From contig CAZBFP010000011.1 in assembly GCA_964491265.1 (NCBI GenBank), positions 56,033 to 120,032 of the forward strand: 64,000 nt of DNA, in the 5' to 3' direction. The stretch comes from JBBAGC01 sp964491265. Lineage in GTDB: Bacteria; Spirochaetota; UBA4802; UBA5550. Shown here piece by piece: positions 24,060 to 34,302 of this stretch (position 1 is the first letter of the stretch; each line of letters begins with the position of its first letter). The translations under genes and the position numbers were made by a program. The notes beneath the pieces were generated by a model, which was not told the origin of the DNA, did no database searches, and worked only from the letters and a program-made list of their open reading frames with translations.

Positions 24060-26255
24060 TTAAAAAACCTTCTTATTCCTTATACCTGCTGAGTTTAATA
24101 TAACATTAACTGAACTTAAAATCATACAAAATTCCGCGATTGCAGGATGCATAATCCCTGCAACAGCAGCAGGTAATGCAGCAAGATTATAGAAAAAAGC
24201 CCAGAACAGATTCTGCCTTATCTTGCTGAAGGTAATCCTTGAAATTTTCATTGCCGCGGGAACAGAAGTGAGCTTCCCCCCGGTTATAATTATATCGGCA
24301 CTTTCAATTGAAAGGTCGGTTCCTGTTCCCAGTGCAATACCTATATCTGCTGCTTTAAGGGCTGCCGCATCATTAATACCATCTCCAACCATGCAGACCC
24401 TTTCACCAAGCTTCTGCCTCTCCTGCAGGGCATAGAGCTTCTCCTGAGGACGTACCCCGGCAATAACCTCATCTATCCCCGCTAATGCTGCAACAGCCTC
24501 TGCAGTTGCTCTGCTGTCACCTGTGAGCATTACAGGTTTTATCCCCAGCTTTTTTATCATTGCCACTGCTTCAGCAGCATCATCTTTAACAGGATCAGAT
24601 ACGGCAATAAACCCGACAACAGAACTACCCTTTCGTAATTCAACAACTGTTTTCCCCTGTGACATCATCTTTGAATATAGAGATAAATCGAAAGGCCGTC
24701 CCAATGTATATTTTTCTCCATTATTGAAACCGGTAATCCCCTCACCTGCAATTTCTTTAACATCTTCTATACCTCGTGCCGGAACAATACTCTTGCCCTG
24801 ACAATAGCGCAGAACAGCTTCAGCAATGGGGTGAATCGACACACTCTCAAGAGCCATTGCAATTGACATTGCTTCATCAACCAGACTGGTCTCTGTTACT
24901 TCAGGCCTTCCAAGGGTAAGGGTTCCGGTTTTATCCAGAAAGATAACATCCACCGTTTCAGCTGACTGAATGGCCTCCCCGTTCTTTATTAAAAGCCCCT
25001 GCTTTGCCGCAAGACCGCTCCCTGCAATAAGAGCCATAGGTGTAGCAAGTCCCAGGGCGCATGGGCATGCAATAACAAGTACTGCAATAAATACAAAAAT
25101 AGAAGTGGAAAGTGCACCCGTATCAGCCTTGATCCATGGCAGGTATTGAGAAAGCCATGTCAGGTAGGGGTTTAAGCTTTCATAATTAAGTCCCCAGACA
25201 AGGGCAGATAAGATGGCAATAGAAAATACTGCGGGCACAAAATAGTTGGTTACCCTGTCTGCAAATGCCTGAATAGGCACCTTTGAAGACTGGGCATCCT
25301 CAACAAGCTTTATCATCCTTGCCAGAAATGTATCGTCACCTGTGCGGGTTACCCTGAATGTGATAAATCCGTTTTCCAGTACTGTTCCCCCTGTAACTTC
25401 AGCATCTTTTTCACGAAAAACCCTTACAGGTTCCCCTGTAATCATGGACTCATCAATATAACCGCTCCCTTCAATGATTATACCGTCCAGAGGGATTCTT
25501 TCACCTGTTCGGACAACAACAGTGTCATCTATAGAGATCCCCTCAATGGGAACCTTTACTATTTTTTCATCTTTCATTACAGATGCATCTTTGGGCGTCA
25601 TTGAAAGGAGTGAGCGGATTTCACCTGACGCATTATGCTTGAGCCTTGACTCAATATAGCGCCCTGTCAGATGAAGCGCCACAAGCATTAGCGAAATTGT
25701 ACCAAAAGAACTGATATCCATGCCCGCAAGATTCAGAAGGGCTGTAACCCATGCTGCAAAGGCGCCGGCTGAAACCATTGTGTCCATATTTGCGTGAAAA
25801 TGCACTGCAGCAATATAGGCGCTTTTGATTATCCCCCTTCCAGGAACAAAAAGAACAAAAGCAGCAGCAACAGCTTCCAGCAGAACAAAGTGGGGGAAAT
25901 GAAAGCCCGCCATATGAAGAATCATAAGGATGCTCATGGGGATCATAACAGAGAGGGCAATAACCATTCTTTTAAATGCCAGGGCAAAATCCTTTTTTAT
26001 TTTCTCCTCATCAGGCACCACTTCAAGAGCCTTGTACCCGGTTGATTCAATCTTTTTCTCTATATCATTAAAAGTCACATTCTCATCAGTTATAACATAG
26101 GCCTTTTCTGTACCCAGATTTACAGAGGCAAAATGAACCCCATCCATTTTTTTAAGGCTCCTCTCCACAATTCTTACACATGAAGCGCAGGTCATACCCT
26201 CCACACCGAAGGTGAACCTTTTTTCATTATTATTTTCTTTATCTGTATTGGACAT
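24060..26255 (-). CDS. copA: Copper-exporting P-type ATPase
   Basis: 731 residues of the P1B type. One N-terminal HMA domain with GMTCASC is followed by eight membrane spans, the membrane metal site ACPCALGLATP (CPC), the phosphorylation site DKTGTLT, the HP motif (VSIHPIAEA) and the GDGINDAAAL hinge. The CPC motif with YN and MxxSS near the last two spans (FYNLAALPAAVAG, MILSSVNVILNS) indicates Cu(I) export. It is co-oriented with copZ. The start ATG 26255 is preceded by AAGGGAG. Confidence 0.95.
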   Translation of the reverse strand: MSNTDKENNNEKRFTFGVEGMTCASCVRIVERSLKKMDGVHFASVNLGTEKAYVITDENVTFNDIEKKIESTGYKALEVVPDEEKIKKDFALAFKRMVIALSVMIPMSILMILHMAGFHFPHFVLLEAVAAAFVLFVPGRGIIKSAYIAAVHFHANMDTMVSAGAFAAWVTALLNLAGMDISSFGTISLMLVALHLTGRYIESRLKHNASGEIRSLLSMTPKDASVMKDEKIVKVPIEGISIDDTVVVRTGERIPLDGIIIEGSGYIDESMITGEPVRVFREKDAEVTGGTVLENGFITFRVTRTGDDTFLARMIKLVEDAQSSKVPIQAFADRVTNYFVPAVFSIAILSALVWGLNYESLNPYLTWLSQYLPWIKADTGALSTSIFVFIAVLVIACPCALGLATPMALIAGSGLAAKQGLLIKNGEAIQSAETVDVIFLDKTGTLTLGRPEVTETSLVDEAMSIAMALESVSIHPIAEAVLRYCQGKSIVPARGIEDVKEIAGEGITGFNNGEKYTLGRPFDLSLYSKMMSQGKTVVELRKGSSVVGFIAVSDPVKDDAAEAVAMIKKLGIKPVMLTGDSRATAEAVAALAGIDEVIAGVRPQEKLYALQERQKLGERVCMVGDGINDAAALKAADIGIALGTGTDLSIESADIIITGGKLTSVPAAMKISRITFSKIRQNLFWAFFYNLAALPAAVAGIMHPAIAEFCMILSSVNVILNSAGIRNKKVF

Positions 26256-26672
26256 ATTAATCTCCCTTTATTTATTTGAAAAGAAAACAGGCTGTTGTTA
26301 CAGTATACATTAAAATAATGAAATACTTTACTGTCTACAAGTAAAATTGCTTAATAATGCTAATATTTCACTATTTAATCTTTAATTTTTCAAAATAAAT
26401 ACTGAAATATTAGCCTATTCTTTTTTACACTATAATATATATTCAGGGCCTGATACAAAAAAATTTAAAAAATCTTATTGACTCAATACTCTTATTTTCC
26501 GATTGTCCATTCCGGTCTGTTAATCTTCGGCATTTTATAAATTCAATTTATACATCACCCGCAGGGAAAACACCTTTAAAGAAAGATTCATCGGGATCAG
26601 GTTATGCTGCAGCGCTGCAGCTATCCATTATACCTGTTGATATTACAAAAAAAATTACCGGAATAGTTAAAA
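26256..26672. other. Gene-free stretch between copA and the GNAT gene
   Basis: AT-rich. It must hold divergent promoters for copA and the GNAT gene, but I cannot fix them. One plus-strand frame stays open from about 26430 into the GNAT gene but has no usable start codon. Confidence 0.5.
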
Positions 26673-27473
26673 ATGGAAATACGCCGCTTACAGGAACAGG
26701 AAATATCTATGGCCCAGGAAATTCTTCCCGGATCATGGGGAGCTGATCTCTCCTCTCTTATGGGGAAAAACATGAACAATAAATCGTTTCAGCCTCTTGG
26801 AGCATTTAAACAGGGTAAAATAGCCGCATTCGGCCAGGCTTTTATTTTTGATAAAACAGCCTGGCTAGGGAATATAAGCGTTAAAAGCGAATTAAGGGGA
26901 GAGGGGATCGGGAGTGTAATTACAGGTGAGCTGATCGATTTCTGCTGGAGTAAAGGGGTCAGATCAATCAATCTTATTGCAACAGAGATGGGGGAGAGGC
27001 TTTACAGAAAACTCGGATTTGCTGAAGACACTGTCTATCTCTTTTACAAGGGGGCCTGCTCTGAAGAAATAAGCAGATCAGTAAAAAAAATTGAAACTCA
27101 TGATAAATGCTCAATTCTCGATATTAACTACAGGGTCACAGGTGAAGTAAAAGACTCTCTGCTCACTGAATACCTTGCAGCAGGATATAAATACCTGAAT
27201 AGTAATAATGAAATAACAGGATTTTTTCTCCCGGAATTCGGTAATGGCCTCATCCTTGCAATGGATGATGAAGCGGGTGGCGAACTCTTAAAGTATAAAC
27301 ATATGAATAAAACCGGAATCACTGTAATTTCTGAAGAGAATGAAAGCGGTGTAAATTTCCTTGAAGATATGAATTTTACAAAAATCAGCAAATCAAAAAG
27401 AATGTATCTGGGAGAATATACCTGCTGGCATCCGGAAAAAACCTTCTGCCGCGGCACAACCTATACAGGATAG
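26673..27473 (+). CDS. GNAT family N-acetyltransferase with C-terminal second domain
   Basis: 266 residues. The N-terminal GNAT fold (residues 1-130) shows the acetyl-CoA loop as SVKSELRGEGIGSVITGEL and the closing YRKLGF. The C-terminal half resembles the YitH/HolE-type acetyltransferase extension (Acetyltransf_18). The substrate is unknown. The start is the first ATG, giving the family-like MEIRRLQEQEI. It appears monocistronic. Confidence 0.88.
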   Translation: MEIRRLQEQEISMAQEILPGSWGADLSSLMGKNMNNKSFQPLGAFKQGKIAAFGQAFIFDKTAWLGNISVKSELRGEGIGSVITGELIDFCWSKGVRSINLIATEMGERLYRKLGFAEDTVYLFYKGACSEEISRSVKKIETHDKCSILDINYRVTGEVKDSLLTEYLAAGYKYLNSNNEITGFFLPEFGNGLILAMDDEAGGELLKYKHMNKTGITVISEENESGVNFLEDMNFTKISKSKRMYLGEYTCWHPEKTFCRGTTYTG

Positions 27474-27533
27474 CGCCCCTCTATTAAATTAAAAGAGATT
27501 AAAAAACACTATCCTGCCGAACTTACAGAGGCT

Positions 27534-29348
27534 TTATGCCCCCTCTTTCCTTGATGATCTTTTTCTGTCCAGCTCCTTAAGAATCTTTTTCCTCATCCTT
27601 ATAGATACGGGCGTTATTTCCAGAAGCTCATCATCAGCAATATATTCCAGTGCCTGTTCAAGGCTGAATTCCCTTGGCGGAGAGAGCTTTATCGAATCAT
27701 CAGACCCCGAGGCCCTTACATTGGTAAGCTTTTTTGTTTTACAGGGATTAACTATCAGATCACCCTCCCTGTTATTTTCACCTACTATCATCCCCTCATA
27801 AATACTCTCACCGGGATTAATAAAAAGTTCTCCCCTCTCCTGAAGATTATCCAGTGCATAAGCGAATGAATTCCCCGATTCCATAGCTACAAGAACCCCT
27901 TTCCCCCTTGAAGGGATAGGCCCCTTGTAATATTCATACTCATAAAAGGTATGATTGAGTATCCCGGTACCCCTGGTTTCTGTTAAAAATTCGCCCCTGA
28001 AACCGATAAGACCTCTTGAGGGAACCTTGAACTCAAGGCGTGTATAGCCGTCATCACCCTGCCGCATATTTATCATTTCACCCTTTCTTATGCCAAGGCG
28101 TTCAATAACCACCCCCACATAGGCGTCAGCCACATCTATAGTTGCAAGTTCAACAGGCTCTGTTTTCTTACCATTCAGCTCCCTGTAGATTACCTCAGGC
28201 TTTGAAACCTGGAACTCGTAACCTTCGCGCCTCATATTTTCAATAAGGATAGACATCTGGAGTTCACCCCTCCCCTTAACGATGAACTCCTCTCCAGAGG
28301 GTGAGCGCTCAATCCGTATACTCACATTTGACTGAGTCTCTCTCTGAAGTCTTTCCCATAAGTGCCTGGATGTAACATACTTGCCATCCTGCCCCATAAA
28401 TGGTGAATCATTCTGCATAAATGTAATTGCAAGTGTGGGCTCATCAATATCGATTAGCGGAAGAGGCATTGGTAAATCTTTATCAGCTATTGTTTCACCA
28501 ATATCTATCCCTTCAATTCCGGCAATAGAAACGATATCCCCGGCATATGCTTTTTTTATTTCAATCCGTTTCATCCCCTCATAGGAGAATAACTTTGTTA
28601 TTTTACATAAAACCCTTGATCCATCTCTTTTAAGAAGGAGAACTGCATCCCCTGTGGTAACCTGTCCGTTATGTATCTTCCCTGTACCTATTCTCCCGAG
28701 ATAATTATCATAATCAATAGCTGAAACCAGGAACTGAAGAGGGAGATTTATCTCTCCTTCAGGAGATGCCACATATTTTACAATAGTTTCAAAGAGGGGC
28801 TTAAGATCAAGACTCTCATCTTCCATCTCATGCTTTGCTATCCCATCCTTAGCTGAAGCGTAAACAACCGGGAAATCGAGCTGTTCATTACTGGCATTGA
28901 GCTCAACAAAAAGATCAAAAATAAGATCAAGCACCTCATGAGGCCTTGCGCTTGGCCGGTCTATTTTGTTTATTACAACTATAGGTTTTAATCCAAGTTC
29001 AAGGGATTTTTTTAAGACATATTTTGTCTGAGGCATGGGCCCCTCAAAGGCGTCTACGATGAGAAGAACACTGTCAACCATCTTCATGATACGCTGTACT
29101 TCACCCCCGAAATCTGCATGCCCCGGTGTGTCCACTATATTTATTTTATAATCTTTATAGTGAATAGAGGCATTTTTTGATAAAATTGTAATCCCTCTCT
29201 CCTTTTCAAGATCATTTGAATCCATTACCCTTTCAATTATATGCTGATTACTTCTGAATACACCAGCCTGGCGGAGCATCCCGTCAACAAGAGTGGTTTT
29301 ACCATGATCAACATGGGCTATTATCGCGATATTACGTATTTTTTTCAT
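27534..29348 (-). CDS. typA: Ribosome-associated translational GTPase TypA/BipA
   Basis: 604 residues, the usual length. G1 AHVDHGKTT, the switch I segment ERGITILSKNAS, G3 DTPGHADFGGEV and G4 NKIDRP are intact. EF-G-like domains and the TypA-specific C-terminal domain (SRGLIGFRGEFLTETRGTG) follow. TypA acts on ribosomes under stress or low temperature. It seems to be a single gene; the neighbour downstream on the opposite strand converges. Confidence 0.97.
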   Translation of the reverse strand: MKKIRNIAIIAHVDHGKTTLVDGMLRQAGVFRSNQHIIERVMDSNDLEKERGITILSKNASIHYKDYKINIVDTPGHADFGGEVQRIMKMVDSVLLIVDAFEGPMPQTKYVLKKSLELGLKPIVVINKIDRPSARPHEVLDLIFDLFVELNASNEQLDFPVVYASAKDGIAKHEMEDESLDLKPLFETIVKYVASPEGEINLPLQFLVSAIDYDNYLGRIGTGKIHNGQVTTGDAVLLLKRDGSRVLCKITKLFSYEGMKRIEIKKAYAGDIVSIAGIEGIDIGETIADKDLPMPLPLIDIDEPTLAITFMQNDSPFMGQDGKYVTSRHLWERLQRETQSNVSIRIERSPSGEEFIVKGRGELQMSILIENMRREGYEFQVSKPEVIYRELNGKKTEPVELATIDVADAYVGVVIERLGIRKGEMINMRQGDDGYTRLEFKVPSRGLIGFRGEFLTETRGTGILNHTFYEYEYYKGPIPSRGKGVLVAMESGNSFAYALDNLQERGELFINPGESIYEGMIVGENNREGDLIVNPCKTKKLTNVRASGSDDSIKLSPPREFSLEQALEYIADDELLEITPVSIRMRKKILKELDRKRSSRKEGA

Positions 29349-29630
29349 TATCTGTCCTGAGATTATAGAATATGCCTGTGATAGATTGAAGAATTACTGC
29401 ACAGATATCCAAAAATTATTATGGGGCTGATTCTACAAGCATTTTTTCTGGAAATCGGGATATAGCAGCTTTTTTCTAAAGGTAAAGGTACTGATCTTCC
29501 AGTGAATCTCATACCGGTTTGAAGAGAATAGCGAAGCTTTACAAGGAAGCAGACCGGAGCGGTATTTGCAGAATCTCCCCCCGAAGGGGGAACAATCTGC
29601 TTTCTGCAGCTTTATTACTGAATAATTACC
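29349..29630. other. Short gene-free stretch with degenerate repeats
   Basis: Contains CATACCGGTTTG and, inverted, GACCGGAGCGGTAT around 29510-29570, then the palindrome TCCCCCCGAAGGGGGA at 29576-29591. They echo the REP-like and family C words but are too short to assign. Confidence 0.45.
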
Positions 29631-30728
29631 CTAAAGCCTCTCACCAGTCTCCGGATCAAGGGGTATATCTTTCCCCCCTGCCTTAACAACAACTTTCCCA
29701 TCTGACAGAGAAAGTTTACCATCATTTTTAAAATTCTGTCTCCATAGAACAGGACCATCATTGAGGGCACAGAAGACATAGTCACCTGCAGCCACAAATA
29801 TTTTATCCTCATCCTTAACCGGATCTGAAAGGAGTTTACCCTCCCATAGGATTTTCCCATCCTTAATGAAATATACATCATACCTTGTTACAAGAAGCCT
29901 CCCCTCAGGCTGAGGTTTTGCCTTCTCTTCTTTAATTATCCTGGCTATACGGACTATCACTTCACGCGGTTTCTCTTCAACAGCAAAAATTTCTCCGCTC
30001 TCGCGGATAAAATCATCAGCCTTAAAACTTTCTATAGCGCTGCGGCTTATAACTATACTCCCCTTAGTGCTGTTAATAACCCTTTCCATAATCTCTTCAC
30101 TACCGCCACCCTTTGCTGTCTCGACTTTCAGGGCATTCTCAACAAGGGTTTCAGCTTTTTTGACTTCATCAGCAGAAATAATTATCTGTTCTTTACTCTG
30201 CACCGAAGGGGCAATCTCAAGTACCCTTTCCACACTCTCCTCAAACTGTCTTATTCTTTTTGCAACTTTCACCTCACCCTCAAAAACCTTGACCCTTGTT
30301 GAAACAGCCTTGTCTATTTCAACAGAAAACTGAGTCCCCCTTACACCGGCAACTGCAGTAGGAGTTTTAACGAGAAAATCTTCAGATTTAACCAGCTTTT
30401 TCGGTTTGCAGAGCATAGAGCCGGATGAAAGCCCGAGAGTTGTGCTTTCTATATCTCCGGTCCGTAAAAGTGCGGATATTGCCACCTCAGATTTAGCCTT
30501 TATCCGTACTATGGATTCACCTATCTTTATATCACAAAAAGCCCCTTCAGATGTTACAATAACATCATTCTCCTTAATAATATCACCAATCTGAGCTTCA
30601 ATATTATTCATTTTAACATCACCGACAAGGAAAGTAATCATGGCATATTCATCAATGTTTCTGCCGGAACACCCTGTAATTCCATTCCACATTACAATAA
30701 GCAGTAATAAAAGCATAAACCGCTTCAT
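29631..30728 (-). CDS. FecR-domain lipoprotein
   Basis: 365 residues. A lipoprotein signal peptide ends at ITGC (Cys about 20). A FecR domain follows (MITFLVGDVKMNN, then SVVRIKAKSEVAI-type and TPTAVAGVRGTQFSVEID), and the C-terminal third has PQQ-like strands (IFVAAGDYVFCAL). FecR domains in spirochaetes are typical of envelope lipoproteins, not necessarily sigma regulators. Start ATG 30728 is chosen for the signal peptide and a GGGGG box; an upstream frame to 30791 is not conserved in character. Confidence 0.88.
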   Translation of the reverse strand: MKRFMLLLLLIVMWNGITGCSGRNIDEYAMITFLVGDVKMNNIEAQIGDIIKENDVIVTSEGAFCDIKIGESIVRIKAKSEVAISALLRTGDIESTTLGLSSGSMLCKPKKLVKSEDFLVKTPTAVAGVRGTQFSVEIDKAVSTRVKVFEGEVKVAKRIRQFEESVERVLEIAPSVQSKEQIIISADEVKKAETLVENALKVETAKGGGSEEIMERVINSTKGSIVISRSAIESFKADDFIRESGEIFAVEEKPREVIVRIARIIKEEKAKPQPEGRLLVTRYDVYFIKDGKILWEGKLLSDPVKDEDKIFVAAGDYVFCALNDGPVLWRQNFKNDGKLSLSDGKVVVKAGGKDIPLDPETGERL

Positions 30729-30887
30729 ATTTGCGCCCCCTATGTTCAAGTTATAATAGTATTTAAGAAAAAAACCGGAATAAAGCAACAATTTTATTGA
30801 ATTATCAGCAGAAACCTTTTTTAATTCATCCGGAACATTAAAAGAAAGAGATAAGCCCCTCTTAAATAATTTTATAATAAGGTATGT

Positions 30888-32159
30888 TTGAAGATCATGA
30901 ATGATGATATAAAAAAAATATTAACAGCACTCGTTGCAGGTGACGCTGCAGGATATGTTTTTGAAGGGATGAAAAAAGCCCATATTAAAAGCGTATTCAG
31001 GGATCTTAAGCCTTTCCCGGACCCTGAAGCAGCATTGAAAAATAATATGCATAAATGGAGAAAGCCGGGTCTCTATTCTTCTATTACACAATTTATGCTT
31101 TTATGCGGCGCAGGGGTTGATAAGAAAATCTGGAACAGAAAAAACTTTCTGCAGATGGTAAAGGATTCCCCCGAATTACCCGGCCTTGATTACAGCTATT
31201 TCAGAAATCCCGATTCAGCAGAGAGAAGACTTATTCTGTCGCTGAAAAACCCTCCTCAGGAGCAGGCCCCCCCATTCAACCGCCCCTGCTCAGGAATTGC
31301 CCCGGCAGCTGTGCCGCTTCTTTTCCTTAAAACAGGTGAGGAGAATCTTATGACAGCCCTCTTAAATTACTCCCTTCTTTTTACTCATGATCCGGGTACA
31401 TCCGCTGCCGCAATAGCACTGACATTCCTTTTAAAAGATTTTATTAATTCAGATGAAAAGAGAGACATGCTTAAAATGTCGATCAGGTCGCTTGAAAAAA
31501 CAGCAGACTTCGCGGAAAAACATGGAAACCTGATTTTTGAATCCGGTGTAAACCCTGATTATGTTATAAAAAAACTCCGCAGCTTCCAAAACACTCTGGC
31601 TGAAACAGAGGGTATTGAAAAAATTGATGACTGTGAAAAAGCTATATGCAGTATTGCAGGGAAAGATAATCCATCCCCTGTTGCCAGGGCTTCAATCAAC
31701 CTCCCGGAAGTGCTCTTCCCCTATGCTCTATCTATTGCCGCAAGATGTAAAAATCCGGGCGATATTTTTATGACTGCAGCAGCTGAAGGTGGATCATCAT
31801 CTGCACTTGCTTCAATAGCCGGGGCAATCGCTTCCGCCTATTACGGGGATATTGTGCCGAATGAAATTCTTGCGGGAATCACCAACAGAAAAAAATTGAT
31901 GACCCTTATTGACATAATCTCTACAGATAAAAATAAAAGCAGCATCTTTAATGAATTAAACAGCTCCGAACCCCCTCTGACCCTGAAAGAGGCTGAGGAG
32001 TATAATGCAAAAAACAGAAAGAATCCGGATAAAAATCAGGGGAAAAAACCTAAAACCAGAAAAGATGCTGAAACAGAAATTTCAAAACATGTTGTTGAAA
32101 GCTGGACAAAGATTGATAAGGCAAAATGGAAAAAGGAAAGAAATAAGCACAAAACATAA
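30888..32159 (+). CDS. ADP-ribosylglycohydrolase-like protein, probably inactive
   Basis: 423 residues. The ADP-ribosylglycohydrolase (ARH/DraG) fold is visible: AGDAAGYVFEG at the start, then FTHDPGTSAAAIALTF, and EGGSSSALASIAGAIASAYYG near residue 305. The metal-binding acids are gone: the usual TDDT position reads YSSITQFM and the usual GGDTDT position reads GGSSSA. The last 50 residues are a Lys-rich tail. It may bind ADP-ribose-like ligands or serve structurally, as J1-crystallins do. The start is TTG 30888 with AAGG 5 nt upstream; ATG 30897 is an alternative. Confidence 0.75.
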   Translation: MKIMNDDIKKILTALVAGDAAGYVFEGMKKAHIKSVFRDLKPFPDPEAALKNNMHKWRKPGLYSSITQFMLLCGAGVDKKIWNRKNFLQMVKDSPELPGLDYSYFRNPDSAERRLILSLKNPPQEQAPPFNRPCSGIAPAAVPLLFLKTGEENLMTALLNYSLLFTHDPGTSAAAIALTFLLKDFINSDEKRDMLKMSIRSLEKTADFAEKHGNLIFESGVNPDYVIKKLRSFQNTLAETEGIEKIDDCEKAICSIAGKDNPSPVARASINLPEVLFPYALSIAARCKNPGDIFMTAAAEGGSSSALASIAGAIASAYYGDIVPNEILAGITNRKKLMTLIDIISTDKNKSSIFNELNSSEPPLTLKEAEEYNAKNRKNPDKNQGKKPKTRKDAETEISKHVVESWTKIDKAKWKKERNKHKT

Positions 32160-32254
32160 AATATTTGACAAAAAGTCACAAAGAATTATATAATTATTGT
32201 ATAGGAACCGATTATAAAAATGTAGAAATTTTTTTATGCCTCATGGAGGGACAA

Positions 32255-33184
32255 ATGCTCAACAATATCACCGGGAAAGCTGCACTTATATTAACCATAA
32301 TCATGATAACATCATCAGCCTTTTCAAGAGATTTATCATATAAAATTATTACAATAGATGATGTCTCAAGATACGATGAAGACAGGATAGCCTATCAGCA
32401 GGTTGAGAATATCATAGACCCGGAGGAGCACCAGACTCAGGATACATCTATTGCTGCACTTCTAATTATACGGGACAGGCAGATGTATCTTTTTAAAGAC
32501 GGATATGATGATCCGAAAATTGTTGAAGAAAACCGGGTAATCAGAGAGATGGAAAATCGCCTTATTATGAACACGCTCTGGGAAAAGGAAATTGACGGTA
32601 AACCTGATTATGTCCGTATAACAGACAGACGCCAGGAGGTTCAAAAAAAAGAGATCCCCTTTGGAGTACAGGAAAATCTGGATGAGAGATATAATGAATT
32701 TTATGCAAAAACAAGGGATTCTTTTATACAGCGCCATGTGGAAATATTTAAAGGCCTTATGGTTAACCGGAAAGATTCGGAACTGAAAGTTGAAAGACGC
32801 CCCATACCCAAGTCTATTAACGATGACGGTCCCACAAGATACTTTACATCAGTAGTGGGGAAAACTAAAGATGGAATGATATATTATGCTCAGGATGCTG
32901 ATGGTGATGGTGTTACAGAAACTTTTACAGTCCATCTCCCTGACGGCTTTCACTGGGGTTACAAATCGGGCCCGAATATTATCTTTATTCTAAAAAACAA
33001 ACAGGAGAATATAAAAGGAATAATTGGGAATCTGACCAAATATGCCTTTGAGGGAACCCCGGAAGAGGCAAGGATCATAAACAGGCAGTTTAATCAGCTT
33101 GATGTAGAGATTCCAAAGCTTATGGATGACATTATACAGATGGATCTGGAAACTGAAAGAATATTAAACGAAGCAAAAGAATAA
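32255..33184 (+). CDS. Secreted protein of unknown function
   Basis: 310 residues with a clear signal peptide (cleavage after TSSAFS, about residue 24). The mature part is charged and largely helical, with a short central beta segment (ADGDGVTETFTVHLPDGFHW, reminiscent of a Ca-binding DxDxDG loop) and a helical C-terminus. I do not recognise the family. I chose ATG 32255 because of GGAGGG 4 nt upstream and the signal peptide; longer frames to 32165 are unlikely. A terminator follows. Confidence 0.75.
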   Translation: MLNNITGKAALILTIIMITSSAFSRDLSYKIITIDDVSRYDEDRIAYQQVENIIDPEEHQTQDTSIAALLIIRDRQMYLFKDGYDDPKIVEENRVIREMENRLIMNTLWEKEIDGKPDYVRITDRRQEVQKKEIPFGVQENLDERYNEFYAKTRDSFIQRHVEIFKGLMVNRKDSELKVERRPIPKSINDDGPTRYFTSVVGKTKDGMIYYAQDADGDGVTETFTVHLPDGFHWGYKSGPNIIFILKNKQENIKGIIGNLTKYAFEGTPEEARIINRQFNQLDVEIPKLMDDIIQMDLETERILNEAKE

Positions 33185-33210
33185 TTTTTATCATTTAATA
33201 AATACTGCAG

Positions 33211-33240
33211 AAAAGCCGGTTACCAATACCGGCTTTTTTA
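33211..33240 (+). terminator. Rho-independent terminator
   Basis: Stem AAAAGCCGGT/ACCGGCTTTT with loop TACCAAT, ending in T6, 27 nt after the stop of the secreted protein gene. Confidence 0.92.
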
Positions 33241-33332
33241 TTTCAAAGAATCAGTTTTAACTCCTTAACTTCTATCTGGAATACAATACTCCTGTATTGA
33301 GGATTTCTAAAAAGTCGAATTAAAAAGAATTT

Positions 33333-33435
33333 GTCATTACGGTTTTGCAGCTTTAACTTAAGCAAATACCGGAATCTCCTGATTAAATCAGGCGTATGAG
33401 ATACCGGCATTCCGCTTCGCTACAGCCGGCATGAC
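33333..33435. repeat. REP-like repeat, second copy
   Basis: GTCATTACGG opens and CCGGCATGAC closes a 103-bp unit with inner CCGGAATCTCCTG and TATGAGATACCGGCATTCCG. It is related to 7232-7316. Confidence 0.7.
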
Positions 33436-33483
33436 AAGGAAATTACTTTTTAGACAGCCCTAATACCAGAGAACAGGATTATT

Positions 33484-34302
33484 TTATTCCACTATTGATA
33501 TAAAAAAATCCTCCGAGTAGCTGTTTTTTATATGATGCCTGCGTAAACAGAAATTATCCCGGGTGATAATATTAGGCCCGTAATCAGTGGAAAAAACCTT
33601 ATCATACCCTGCAGACCTTGCCATTTCCAGCAGTTCAAGTGAATACCTGCCGTAGGGGAATGCAAAATACCGAACCCTCTTGTTGAGATTCTGTTCTATT
33701 ATTCTTTTTGAAAGAACAAATTCTTCGTAAAGCTTTTTACCCTCATTAAGACTTACTCCGGTCAGATCACTGTGGCTTATTGAATGCCCCTGTATATCTA
33801 TACCATTTCTTTCCATCTCTCTGAGCATGGCCCAGTCAAGCCCCCCCCTGCCGGCCCTGCTTATACCGTCTGTGTATACAAAAAGGGTTAGAGGATAATT
33901 AAATTCTTCAGCTACAGGGAGAAGAATACGGTACATGGAGAGATAATCATCATCAAACGTAATAACAACTGACCTCCCTCCGCTGAAATTTTGCTCATCA
34001 CCTCCACCCCCGGCAAGTGCCGCAAGGGGTATTACTTCAATCCCCCGCTCCTGCAGAATTTTAAAATGACGAACCAGGGTGCCCCTTTTTATGGCAAAGG
34101 GGCTCTTTGGCGTTACATGATCCTCAACGATGTTATGATAAAGGAGTACAGGCACAGATGAAAGCCTGTTATACTTTGCCGCTCCCCCCTTCTCCCAGTT
34201 AACCCTGACAGCATCTCCAGGGGAAAAATCGAAAAAGATTATGGCCAGAAAAATAAGCTCCGCTGCTATGAGGATAACTATAAGGGTATTGATTTTTTTC
34301 AT
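33484..34302 (-). CDS. Membrane-anchored polysaccharide deacetylase
   Basis: 272 residues from ATG 34302. An N-terminal signal anchor (about residues 5-25) precedes a NodB domain: metal/catalytic motif ITFDDDYLSMY, zinc His pair GHSISHSDL, and RYFAFPYGRYS. Carbohydrate esterase family 4 enzymes N-deacetylate peptidoglycan or exopolysaccharide. The active-site acids and His appear intact. A TTG at 34350 would extend the N-terminus by 16 residues but has a poor ribosome site. Confidence 0.88.
   Translation of the reverse strand: MKKINTLIVILIAAELIFLAIIFFDFSPGDAVRVNWEKGGAAKYNRLSSVPVLLYHNIVEDHVTPKSPFAIKRGTLVRHFKILQERGIEVIPLAALAGGGGDEQNFSGGRSVVITFDDDYLSMYRILLPVAEEFNYPLTLFVYTDGISRAGRGGLDWAMLREMERNGIDIQGHSISHSDLTGVSLNEGKKLYEEFVLSKRIIEQNLNKRVRYFAFPYGRYSLELLEMARSAGYDKVFSTDYGPNIITRDNFCLRRHHIKNSYSEDFFISIVE

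Noticed and set aside
26430..26720. Open plus-strand frame upstream of and into the GNAT gene
   Set aside because: No start codon with a ribosome site, and it overlaps the well-supported GNAT start in another frame.
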